7,506 bases of DNA, from NCBI GenBank assembly GCA_018065815.1, contig JAGHSP010000080.1:1-7506 (forward strand). The letters run 5' to 3'. The notes beneath the pieces are model-generated. The model worked only from the letters and a program-made list of their open reading frames with translations, had not been told where the DNA came from and made no database searches. A program made the position numbers and the translations under genes. Positions 1 to 5,738 of the stretch are shown here, one piece after another (position 1 is the stretch's first letter; each line of letters opens with the position of its first letter). This DNA comes from Candidatus Sodaliphilus limicaballi (lineage in GTDB: Bacteria > Bacteroidota > Bacteroidia > Bacteroidales > Muribaculaceae).

Positions 1-206
1 CACATCCCCAAAGGGATGTTTCACTTATTCTCCATATCTATTTTTTGCCCCACCAACCGGAAAAATCCGCTGATCCACTATCAGCCTCTCATTGTAAATA
101 TGTTTTCAATAAACAAATTAGTGAAATCCGCGCGGGGAGTTCCATTGGTATGTAGTTAGTTTTACAAGAAACCAATGATATTTTATCCTAAAAATTACTA
201 ATTAAT
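1..206. other. Non-coding AT-rich leader region
   Basis: No credible coding sequence is seen. The region holds three small inverted repeats. ACATCCC/GGGATGT (2-8 and 13-19, loop CAAA) could be the weak terminator of a gene lying to the left. GCTGAT/ATCAGC (69-74 and 80-85) has a 5-nt loop. CATTGGT/ACCAATG (143-149 and 171-177) has a 21-nt loop. None is followed by a convincing T-run, so their roles are uncertain. Confidence 0.4.
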
Positions 207-237
207 TTTGACTTGTCAATTAAAGACATTAACTTTG
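207..237 (+). promoter_or_regulatory. Bacteroidetes promoter of the Cys-rich gene
   Basis: TTTG at 207-210 followed after 19 bp by TAACTTTG at 230-237 matches the Bacteroidetes primary sigma-factor consensus (TTG, 17-23 bp, TAnnTTTG). Transcription should start near 243, leaving a leader of about 40 nt before the ATG at 282. The perfect palindrome TTGACTTGTCAA (208-219) covers the -33 element and could be an operator; that role is inferred. Confidence 0.75.
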
Positions 238-281
238 CATCGCAAAACAACATTGATTAATAATTTAAAGACAATATTATT

Positions 282-602
282 ATGAAGAAAGCTATCACAC
301 TTTGTGTACTTGCGATGTATGCTTGCGTATGCTTCGCTGTGGCACAAAACAAGCAACATTGCGAGAAGAAAGCACAAGCATGTGTAGAACAATGTGACAA
401 GAAAGCACAGCACTGCCAAAAGCAGGAATGCGGCAAAGCCGACAAGAAACAGTGCAAGGCCGACCAACAATGCGCAAAGCAAGAATGCAAGGCCGACAAG
501 AAGCAGTGCAAGGCTGAATTGAAATGCGCAAAGCAAGAGTGCAAGGTCGAGAAGAAAGACTGCAAAGTAAGCAGAAAAAAAGAAAAAGCAGTGCGTGAGT
601 AG
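282..602 (+). CDS. Small secreted Cys/Lys-rich repeat protein
   Basis: I do not recognise this 106-residue protein. Residues 1-21 look like a Sec signal peptide (KK start, hydrophobic core, AVA before Q22), predicting a mature protein of about 85 residues outside the cytoplasm. The mature part holds 12 cysteines (27, 34, 38, 45, 50, 58, 64, 69, 76, 82, 87, 94) and about 24 lysines. The second half repeats an 18-residue pattern around KQEC and KKQC, with cysteines spaced 5, 7 and 6 apart. The spacing suits a helix studded with thiols, cross-linked or metal-binding; this is inference. It has its own promoter (207-237) and terminator (652-690), so it is monocistronic. The start has no Shine-Dalgarno but an AT-rich leader, usual in Bacteroidetes. 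Overlapping minus-strand frames are shadows of the repeats. Metal binding, envelope stress or an antimicrobial role are possible, none shown. Confidence 0.8.
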   Translation: MKKAITLCVLAMYACVCFAVAQNKQHCEKKAQACVEQCDKKAQHCQKQECGKADKKQCKADQQCAKQECKADKKQCKAELKCAKQECKVEKKDCKVSRKKEKAVRE

Positions 603-651
603 TTGCTAAAAAGAGAGCTAAATAACTTGTTAAGCACGACAACGCGAATAG

Positions 652-690
652 ATGGCATCAGGGCTAAAACTCTGGTGCCATTACTTTTTT
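652..690 (+). terminator. Intrinsic terminator after the Cys-rich gene
   Basis: A 12-bp stem pairs 652-663 with 670-681 (ATGGCATCAGGG with CTCTGGTGCCAT) with two G-T wobbles and a 6-nt loop CTAAAA. After TAC, six T follow at 685-690. It separates the Cys-rich gene from the sugar-nucleotide unit. Confidence 0.88.
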
Positions 691-701
691 AGAATTTCTA
701 G

Positions 702-730
702 TTGTGTTTAATAAAAAAATATTATCTTTG
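702..730 (+). promoter_or_regulatory. Bacteroidetes promoter of the rfbA unit
   Basis: TTG at 702-704, an 18-bp gap and TATCTTTG at 723-730 fit the Bacteroidetes consensus. Transcription should start about 15 nt before the rfbA ATG at 751, giving a very short leader. Confidence 0.75.
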
Positions 731-750
731 TAAAAAAATTTGACAACGAC

Positions 751-1632
751 ATGAAAGGTATAGTACTCGCAGGCGGTTCAGGCACGCGCCTCTACCCCAG
801 CACCAAAGGCGTGAGCAAGCAGTTGATTCCCATCTATGACAAACCGATGGTCTTCTACCCCATCTCGGTGCTTATGCTTGCGGGAATACGCGAGATTCTC
901 ATTATCTCCACGCCGCACGACCTGCCGCAGTTTGAGCGACTGCTGGGCACTGGCGAGGACCTAGGCGTCAAGTTCTCTTACGCCGAGCAACCGCGTCCCG
1001 AAGGCTTTGCACAGGCGTTCATCATAGGCAAAGACTTCATAGGCGACGACAGCGTGTGTCTCGTGCTGGGCGACAATATATTCTATGGCCAGCGTTTCAC
1101 CGGCATGCTCATGGATGCAGTGAGAATGACCGATGAGCAGGATTGTGCTACCCTCTTTGCCTACAAGGTCAAGGATCCCGAGCGATTCGGCGTGGTGGCA
1201 TTTGACGACCAGGGACGTGCCACAAGCATCGAAGAGAAACCCGCCGCACCCAAGTCAAACTATGCTGTGACAGGACTTTACTTCTACCCTAACGACGTGG
1301 TCAAAATAGCCCACACCATCAAGCCTTCGGCCCGTGGCGAACTCGAAATCACCACCGTCAACCAGGAATTCCTTGCCCAAGACCGCGTGCGCGTGCAGAC
1401 CCTGGGCCGCGGATTTGCCTGGCTCGACACCGGCACTGCCGACTCTATGCTCGACGCCTCAAACTTCATCCAGACCATCGAGACCATGCAGGGCGTGCAG
1501 GTTGCAGCACTTGAAGAAATCTCCTTCCGAAAGGGATGGATCACTGCGCAGCAACTCAAAGAACTGGCCGAGCCAATGATAAAGAACCACTACGGACTAT
1601 ACCTCTTACGCCTCGCCGAGAATGGAATCTAA
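751..1632 (+). CDS. rfbA: Glucose-1-phosphate thymidylyltransferase (RmlA)
   Basis: This enzyme couples glucose-1-phosphate with dTTP to give dTDP-glucose, the first step of dTDP-deoxysugar synthesis in the cytoplasm. The 293 residues match the family's usual length. The nucleotide-binding signature GGSGTRLYP is at residues 8-16, followed by SKQLIPIYDKPM (22-33). LGDN (106-109) carries the metal-binding Asp108. SIEEKP is at 159-164, and RGELEIT (196-202) and WLDTGT (224-229) are also typical of RmlA. The ATG at 751 places MKGIVLAGG at the expected N-terminus. The gene overlaps the next one by 11 nt (ATG at 1622, TAA at 1630-1632), implying translational coupling. No rmlB follows, so the dehydratase must be encoded elsewhere. 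The FdtA/FdtB genes downstream suggest its product goes to a 3-amino-3,6-dideoxyhexose rather than rhamnose. Confidence 0.96.
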   Translation: MKGIVLAGGSGTRLYPSTKGVSKQLIPIYDKPMVFYPISVLMLAGIREILIISTPHDLPQFERLLGTGEDLGVKFSYAEQPRPEGFAQAFIIGKDFIGDDSVCLVLGDNIFYGQRFTGMLMDAVRMTDEQDCATLFAYKVKDPERFGVVAFDDQGRATSIEEKPAAPKSNYAVTGLYFYPNDVVKIAHTIKPSARGELEITTVNQEFLAQDRVRVQTLGRGFAWLDTGTADSMLDASNFIQTIETMQGVQVAALEEISFRKGWITAQQLKELAEPMIKNHYGLYLLRLAENGI

Positions 1633-2032
1633 CAAACCGCACATCATACAGTTACCCAAGATTACCGACCCGCGCGGAAACCTATCCATCGTGGAGAGCG
1701 AGCAGCATGTGCCGTTTGACATCAAGCGCGCCTACTGGATCTACGACGTGCCCAGCGGCATGCAGCGCTACGGACACGCATTCCGCACACAGCACGAGTT
1801 CATCATCGCCCTCTCGGGCAGTTTTGATGTCATACTCGATGACGGTATCGGCGAGCAGCTGTTTCACATGGACCGCGCCTACTACGGCCTGTATGTGCCG
1901 CCCATGACATGGCGACGCATCGAGAATTTCTCGTCGAACGCGGTGGTATATGTCCTTTCTAGCGAATTGTATGACCCAGAGGACTACATCGAGGACTTTG
2001 AGGAGTATAAGAGATTAAAGATTAGAGATTAA
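1622..2032 (+). CDS. FdtA-like sugar 3,4-ketoisomerase homologue with altered HxH motif
   Basis: A 136-residue single-domain cupin of the FdtA/QdtA (WxcM-like) family, which isomerises dTDP-4-keto-6-deoxyglucose to the 3-keto sugar. Family landmarks are PRGNL (17-21), VPFDIKRAYWIYDVPSG (30-46), LSGSFDVILDDG (64-75), a GLYVPPMTW segment and the DPEDYIEDFEEY tail. The HAH motif that supplies His49 and His51 in Aneurinibacillus FdtA reads GHAF here (51-54): the first histidine (His52) is kept and the second is Phe54. The usual Gln a few residues on is also replaced (QHEF). The protein may therefore be inactive, a partner of the intact paralogue at 2694, or an enzyme with different chemistry. Its start overlaps the end of rfbA by 11 nt. 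Its stop codon and last few codons lie inside a 7-nt tandem repeat. Confidence 0.85.
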   Translation: MESNKPHIIQLPKITDPRGNLSIVESEQHVPFDIKRAYWIYDVPSGMQRYGHAFRTQHEFIIALSGSFDVILDDGIGEQLFHMDRAYYGLYVPPMTWRRIENFSSNAVVYVLSSELYDPEDYIEDFEEYKRLKIRD

Positions 2033-2061
2033 GGATTAGAGATTAAGGATTAAGGATTAGA
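2013..2061 (+). repeat. Heptanucleotide tandem repeat, 7 units of GATTARR
   Basis: Seven uninterrupted 7-nt units run from 2013 to 2061: GATTAAA, GATTAGA, GATTAAG, GATTAGA, GATTAAG, GATTAAG, GATTAGA, followed by GGGG. The array begins inside the FdtA-like gene, supplies its TAA stop (2030-2032), and ends where the purine-rich ribosome-binding stretch of the exonuclease begins. Every reading frame of the unit meets TAA or TAG within about three units, so copy-number change would alter spacing without extending the protein much. Confidence 0.95.
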
Positions 2062-2071
2062 GGGGATAATC

Positions 2072-2563
2072 ATGCAAGACTTTGCTGCAATCGACTTTGA
2101 GACTGCTAATAACTGTCAATCGAGCGTATGCTCGGTGGGCATAGTCATTGTGCGCGGCGGAGTTGTCATCGACAAATTCTATTCGCTCATACAACCCGAG
2201 CCCAACCACTACCAGTATTGGAACACACGCGTGCATGGTTTAAGGTGCGAAGACACCGAGTGCGCTCCCGTATTCCCCCATGTGTGGGCACAGGTTGAGC
2301 CGCTCATCGAGGGACTGCCGCTGGTTGCACACAATGCACGTTTTGACGAGAGCTGTCTCAAAGCGGTGTTCCGCACCTACCAGATGGACTACCCCGACTA
2401 TACATTCTTTGATACCCTGCGTGCTGCGAAGCATGCGTTTCCTCACGCCCCCAACCATCAACTTCACACCGTTGCCGCCATGTGTGGCCACCCCATGACA
2501 AACCATCACCACGCCCTCGCCGATGCCGAAGCCTGCGCCAACATCGCCATCGAAATCATGTAA
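2072..2563 (+). CDS. DEDDh 3'-5' exonuclease (DnaQ / RNase T-like)
   Basis: A 163-residue stand-alone exonuclease domain of the DnaQ superfamily, expected to remove 3'-terminal nucleotides from DNA or RNA with two metal ions. The catalytic residues are visible: Asp8 and Glu10 in IDFET (7-11), Asp92 in HNARFD (87-92), and His146 with Asp151 in HHHALADA (145-152). FFDTL (112-116) and NHQL (128-131) are also family-like. There is no polymerase, BRCT or GIY-YIG domain. A purine-rich AGAGGGG ending seven bases before the ATG at 2072 gives a better ribosome-binding site than most genes here. It sits between two sugar-nucleotide genes with no obvious functional link and is flanked by different 7-nt repeats, which suggests insertion into or rearrangement of the operon. 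The substrate cannot be told from sequence. Confidence 0.92.
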   Translation: MQDFAAIDFETANNCQSSVCSVGIVIVRGGVVIDKFYSLIQPEPNHYQYWNTRVHGLRCEDTECAPVFPHVWAQVEPLIEGLPLVAHNARFDESCLKAVFRTYQMDYPDYTFFDTLRAAKHAFPHAPNHQLHTVAAMCGHPMTNHHHALADAEACANIAIEIM

Positions 2564-2580
2564 ACATTGTAAATATTGCC

Positions 2581-2615
2581 GCGCTTTCAAAATTGACTAG
2601 GAAAACGCTGTCAAT
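2581..2615 (+). terminator. Possible weak terminator after the exonuclease
   Basis: Two alternative stems are possible: ATTGAC/GTCAAT (2592-2597 with 2610-2615, 12-nt loop), or 2581-2588 with 2601-2608 (7 of 8 pairs). The T-rich GTTTTTC repeats begin a few bases later. The stems are short and the T-run is offset, so this is a suggestion only. Confidence 0.3.
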
Positions 2616-2620
2616 GCTTC

Positions 2621-2648
2621 GTTTTTCGTTTTTCGTTTTTCGTTTTTC
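2621..2648 (+). repeat. Heptanucleotide tandem repeat, 4 units of GTTTTTC
   Basis: Four perfect GTTTTTC units (2621-2648), continued by GT, lie directly upstream of the -7 box at 2661. They occupy the place where a -33 element would be expected, so copy number could affect promoter geometry or transcription through the gap. Confidence 0.95.
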
Positions 2649-2660
2649 GTCAAATTGTTG

Positions 2661-2668
2661 TATCTTTG
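2661..2668 (+). promoter_or_regulatory. Promoter -7 element of the fdtA-fdtB unit
   Basis: TATCTTTG fits the Bacteroidetes TAnnTTTG box exactly and lies 25 nt before the ATG at 2694. No TTG is found 17-23 bp upstream; that stretch is the GTTTTTC repeat. The promoter may be weak, repeat-dependent or activator-dependent. Confidence 0.6.
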
Positions 2669-2693
2669 TGGTTTGGAAATAATTGAAACTACA

Positions 2694-3137
2694 ATGGAAG
2701 TTAATCCTTACTTGACATCGAGCGTTGATAACTGCTGCATCATTGAGCTGTCGCGGCATCACCATGCCAACGGCAACCTCACCGTGGTGGAGGATAATGA
2801 CCCCATCCCGTTCAAGATACGCCGCACTTACTACACCTACGACATTCCTGGCGGCGAGGAGCGTGGCGGGCATGCGCACCGTGCTCTCTATCAGCTCATC
2901 GTGGCCATCAGCGGCAGCTTCGACGTCGTTATCGACGATGGCGTCAAGCAGCGCATAGTCACTCTCAACCGTCCCTATCAGGGCCTGCTCATAACGCCCG
3001 GCATCTGGCGTGTGCTCAACAACTTCACCTCGGGAGCCGTGTGCATGGTCCTTGCCAGCGAGCACTACGACGAGAGCGACTACACGCGCGAGTACAGCGA
3101 CTTCCTTTCACTCACTCAAGACAAACGACAAGCATGA
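2694..3137 (+). CDS. fdtA: dTDP-4-keto-6-deoxyglucose 3,4-ketoisomerase (FdtA-type)
   Basis: A 147-residue cupin of the FdtA/QdtA family that moves the keto group of dTDP-4-keto-6-deoxyglucose from C4 to C3, preparing C3 for amination. The catalytic pair is intact: GGHAHR (58-63) with His60 and His62, matching His49 and His51 of Aneurinibacillus FdtA. Other landmarks are IPFKIRRTYYTYDIPGG (38-54), ISGSFDVVIDDG, VCMVLASEHYDESDY and the EYSDFL tail. The usual RGxL near the N-terminus is NGNL here (26-29). The ATG at 2694 is preferred over an in-frame TTG at 2655, which would put the -7 box inside the gene. The stop overlaps the aminotransferase start (ATGA, 3134-3137). Whether the product is galacto (Fuc3N) or gluco (Qui3N) cannot be read safely. 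Confidence 0.92.
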   Translation: MEVNPYLTSSVDNCCIIELSRHHHANGNLTVVEDNDPIPFKIRRTYYTYDIPGGEERGGHAHRALYQLIVAISGSFDVVIDDGVKQRIVTLNRPYQGLLITPGIWRVLNNFTSGAVCMVLASEHYDESDYTREYSDFLSLTQDKRQA

Positions 3138-4255
3138 AATATCCTTTTCTCAGCCTCAAGCAGGCCAATTCTCCCTACGAGGACGAACTCAAGCAAGCCG
3201 CAGTGAGCGTCATCGACTCTGGCTGGTATCTCCACGGCAAGCACACCGAACTGCTTGAGCAAGAAATCGCATCGCTGTGCCAGGCGCGCCACTGCATCGC
3301 CGTGAGCAACGGCCTGGACGCGCTGCGCCTGATTCTGCGTGCCTACATCGAGCTGGGCCGTCTCAACCGCGGCGACAAGGTCATCGTGCCGGGCAACACA
3401 TTTGTGGCATCGGTGCTCGCCATCAGCGACAACGGGCTTGTGCCAGTGCTGTGCGACCCTGACCCCGTGACCATGAACCTGGACAGCAACTGCGTGGAGC
3501 GGCTCATCACACCCGAAGTTAAGGCCATCATGCCCGTCCACCTCTACGGCACCCCCTGCTGGGACGAGAAACTCAAGGACCTCGCCACACAGCACAACCT
3601 GCTCGTGATCGAGGACAATGCCCAGGCCATAGGTGCGCAAGCCAGTGTGGACGGACTCAACGGCACCCGCACCACAGGCGCCCTGGGTCATGCAGCAGGC
3701 ATCAGCTTTTACCCCACCAAGAACCTCGGGGCACTGGGCGATGCCGGAGCAGTGACCACCTGCGACGACGATCTGGCGCGCACCGTGCGAGCGCTTGCTT
3801 CCTACGGCAGCGACCGTCGCTACCACAACATCTACTGCGGTTTCAACTGCCGCATCGATGAGATACAAGCCGCCATGCTGCGTGTGAAGCTGCGTCACCT
3901 CAACGAGGAGAACGCCCGCCGTGACGCCATCGCGCAGGCCTATAACGAAGCCATCACCCATGCAGGAGTCATCACCCCCGCACGGTTCGAGGGCATGAAG
4001 CAGGTGTGGCACCAGTACGTGATACGGGTAGTCACAGGCCGCGACGACTTCCGCGCCCGCTTGGAGCAGCTGGGCGTAGGCACCGACATCCACTATGCTA
4101 CCCCGCCCCACTGCCAGCCCTGCTACGCCGGGCTTGAGCATGGCCCGCTTCCCGTCACCGAGCAGCTTGCCGGCGAAGTGGTGAGCCTGCCCATCGCACA
4201 TTCCGTCACAGAGGACGATGCACGTGCCATAGCAGCAATCATCAACTCCCTGTAA
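3134..4255 (+). CDS. fdtB: PLP-dependent dTDP-3-keto-sugar aminotransferase (FdtB/QdtB-type)
   Basis: A 373-residue aminotransferase of the DegT/DnrJ/EryC1/StrS family. Given the adjacent FdtA, it most likely aminates C3 of dTDP-3-keto-6-deoxyhexose to dTDP-Fuc3N or dTDP-Qui3N, usually with glutamate as donor. The PLP-lysine motif SFYPTKNLGALGDAGAV (191-207) places the Schiff-base lysine at 196. IEDNAQAIGA (159-168) carries Asp161 and Gln164 for the cofactor. The substrate-loop signature FNCRIDEIQAAML is at 237-249. WYLHGKHTELLEQEIA (31-46) and VSNGLDAL (57-64) are typical N-terminal motifs. The ATG at 3134 overlaps the fdtA stop by 4 nt and starts MKYPFLSLK as in FdtB homologues. An in-frame ATG at 3041 would add 31 unrelated residues and is rejected. 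The N-acyltransferase that normally follows (FdtC/QdtC) is absent. Confidence 0.93.
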   Translation: MKYPFLSLKQANSPYEDELKQAAVSVIDSGWYLHGKHTELLEQEIASLCQARHCIAVSNGLDALRLILRAYIELGRLNRGDKVIVPGNTFVASVLAISDNGLVPVLCDPDPVTMNLDSNCVERLITPEVKAIMPVHLYGTPCWDEKLKDLATQHNLLVIEDNAQAIGAQASVDGLNGTRTTGALGHAAGISFYPTKNLGALGDAGAVTTCDDDLARTVRALASYGSDRRYHNIYCGFNCRIDEIQAAMLRVKLRHLNEENARRDAIAQAYNEAITHAGVITPARFEGMKQVWHQYVIRVVTGRDDFRARLEQLGVGTDIHYATPPHCQPCYAGLEHGPLPVTEQLAGEVVSLPIAHSVTEDDARAIAAIINSL

Positions 4256-4282
4256 CCCTCCTTAACAAGCAGCCACGACCCT

Positions 4283-5674
4283 ATGCAATTTGACTCCTAT
4301 ATCTACGCCATCTTCCTGCCGCTGGTGTTCCTGCTCTACTGGGCACTTGCCAAGCGTCTGAAGTGGCAGAACGCCATGCTGCTTGCCGCCAGCTACACCT
4401 TCTACGGCTGGTGGGACTGGCGTTTCCTGGGACTCATCATCGCCACATCGCTCACCACGTGGGCAACGGGGCTGGCCATCGACAGCAGTTCTCACCGCAA
4501 GGCATGGGCTGCGATGAGCATAGTGTTCAACCTGGGCATACTGTTTGCGTTCAAGTACTTCAACTTCTTCAACGACGCGGCGACGTCACTGCTATCGTCG
4601 CTAGGCATGACGCCCGACTGGCCCACGCTGAACATCATCCTGCCCGTGGGCATCTCCTTCTACACCTTCCAGGCAATCAGCTACACGGTGGACGTGCTGC
4701 GCAAGGACATCAAGCCCACGCGCGACCTCACCGCATTCATGGTATATATAGCCTTCTTCCCGCAACTTGTGGCAGGCCCCATAGAGCGAGCCCGCGACCT
4801 GTTGCCCCAGTTCCTCAAGCCCAAGCAGTTTGACTATGCCACAGCAGTCACCGGCATGCGCCAGATACTGTGGGGACTCACTAAAAAGATAGTCATAGCC
4901 GACTCGCTGGGCGGTTACCTCGACACCATGCTCTACACCCCCGCCCAGGAGAGTGCCACCACGATAGTCATGGCAGCGTTCATCTTTGCCATGCAGATTT
5001 ATGCCGACTTCAGCGGTTACAGCGACATCGCCATCGGTTCGGCAAGGCTGCTCAACATCAAGCTCAGCGCCAACTTCAAATACCCATTCCAGTCACGCTC
5101 GTGGAACGAGCTCTGGACCCGCTGGCACGTCACCCTCATGACATGGCTGCGCACTTATGTTTTCTATCCTTTGGGCGGCAGCCGTTGCTCCCGCTGGCGC
5201 ACGGCACTCAACGTGATGACCGTGTTCTTCCTGTCAGGACTGTGGCATGGCGCAGCGTGGACATATGTGCTGTGGGGCACAGTGTGCGGACTGCTCATGC
5301 TGCCGCGGGTATTCATTGCGCGTCCCAAGCACGAAGGCATAGCATCCTGGCGCGACCTGCCGCGGTGCTTCTTGCAGTTTGCCCTTTTTGGCCTCGCGAT
5401 GCTCATCTTCCGCGCTCACAGCCTCACCCACGTGGGAGAGATGTGCCATGCACTCGTTCACGGCAGCTGGACCACCCTGCCCCTGGGCATCACCGCGCTT
5501 GCCTACATGTTGCCGCTCGCCGTTGCCGACTGGATGGGCCGACGCCACGAGTTCCCCTTGCAACACCTCCCCTTGCCCACCTGGGCACGATGGGCAATAT
5601 ACTGGACACTGCTCGCACTCATAGCCTATTACAGCACTGGCCAGCAAGTGAGTTACATCTATTTCCAGTTTTAG
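4283..5674 (+). CDS. MBOAT-family O-acyltransferase (AlgI/DltB-like)
   Basis: A 463-residue polytopic membrane protein of the MBOAT family, close in size to AlgI. Such enzymes pass acyl groups across the cytoplasmic membrane to an exported glycan, often acetyl. Hydrophobic segments run throughout, starting at residues 7-22. Family landmarks are NAMLLAASYTFYGWWDWRF (30-48), PVGISFYTFQAISYTVDVLR (121-140), FFPQLVAGPIERA (158-170), and WNELWTRWHVTLMTWLRTYV (274-293) followed by PLGG. GLWHGAAWTYVLWG (319-332) contains the presumed catalytic His322. It begins 27 nt after fdtB with no promoter or terminator between, so it belongs to that unit. The TAG stop is the first element of a GTTGAGA repeat. 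The acyl donor and acceptor are unknown; decoration of the glycan carrying the aminosugar is inferred from position. Confidence 0.94.
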   Translation: MQFDSYIYAIFLPLVFLLYWALAKRLKWQNAMLLAASYTFYGWWDWRFLGLIIATSLTTWATGLAIDSSSHRKAWAAMSIVFNLGILFAFKYFNFFNDAATSLLSSLGMTPDWPTLNIILPVGISFYTFQAISYTVDVLRKDIKPTRDLTAFMVYIAFFPQLVAGPIERARDLLPQFLKPKQFDYATAVTGMRQILWGLTKKIVIADSLGGYLDTMLYTPAQESATTIVMAAFIFAMQIYADFSGYSDIAIGSARLLNIKLSANFKYPFQSRSWNELWTRWHVTLMTWLRTYVFYPLGGSRCSRWRTALNVMTVFFLSGLWHGAAWTYVLWGTVCGLLMLPRVFIARPKHEGIASWRDLPRCFLQFALFGLAMLIFRAHSLTHVGEMCHALVHGSWTTLPLGITALAYMLPLAVADWMGRRHEFPLQHLPLPTWARWAIYWTLLALIAYYSTGQQVSYIYFQF

Positions 5675-5690
5675 TTGAGAGTTGAGAGTT
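5674..5690 (+). repeat. Short heptanucleotide repeat GTTGAGA
   Basis: Two perfect GTTGAGA units (5674-5687) and a partial third begin on the last base of the MBOAT stop codon. Like the GATTARR array, it is a 7-nt repeat starting at a gene's end. Confidence 0.7.
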
Positions 5691-5707
5691 TAATTAATAT
5701 AATAAGT

Positions 5708-5733
5708 CATCGTTATCGTTCATCGTTATCGTT
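5708..5733 (+). repeat. 13-bp tandem duplication before the MBOAT partner gene
   Basis: CATCGTTATCGTT occurs twice back to back (5708-5720 and 5721-5733), each itself containing the CGTT sub-repeat. The second copy ends 5 nt before the ATG at 5739 and takes the place where a ribosome-binding site would lie. Only A-rich sequence separates it from the start. Confidence 0.85.
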
Positions 5734-5738
5734 AAAAA

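Noticed and set aside
257..658. Cys-rich open frames on the minus strand opposite the 282-602 gene
   Set aside because: They mirror the repetitive + strand gene. They lack a promoter, and the + frame has a signal peptide, promoter and terminator.
2072..2563. The exonuclease as a Cas4-like or DnaQ-fused CRISPR adaptation nuclease
   Set aside because: It lies almost 5 kb from the array within the sugar unit, with no Cas gene beside it.
2013..2648. The exonuclease flanked by repeats as a mobile element
   Set aside because: The flanking repeats differ in sequence (GATTARR and GTTTTTC), there are no terminal inverted repeats and no transposase.
2655..2693. TTG start at 2655 for fdtA
   Set aside because: The extension would cover the TATCTTTG promoter box and encode residues not typical of the family.
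3041..3133. Longer aminotransferase start at ATG 3041
   Set aside because: It would add 31 residues unlike FdtB proteins and lies wholly inside fdtA in another frame. ATG 3134 gives the family N-terminus and an ATGA overlap.
3116..4201. A 361-residue open frame on the minus strand opposite the aminotransferase
   Set aside because: The + strand frame carries all aminotransferase motifs in order. The minus frame is low-complexity His/Val/Gly and results from GC-rich codon use.
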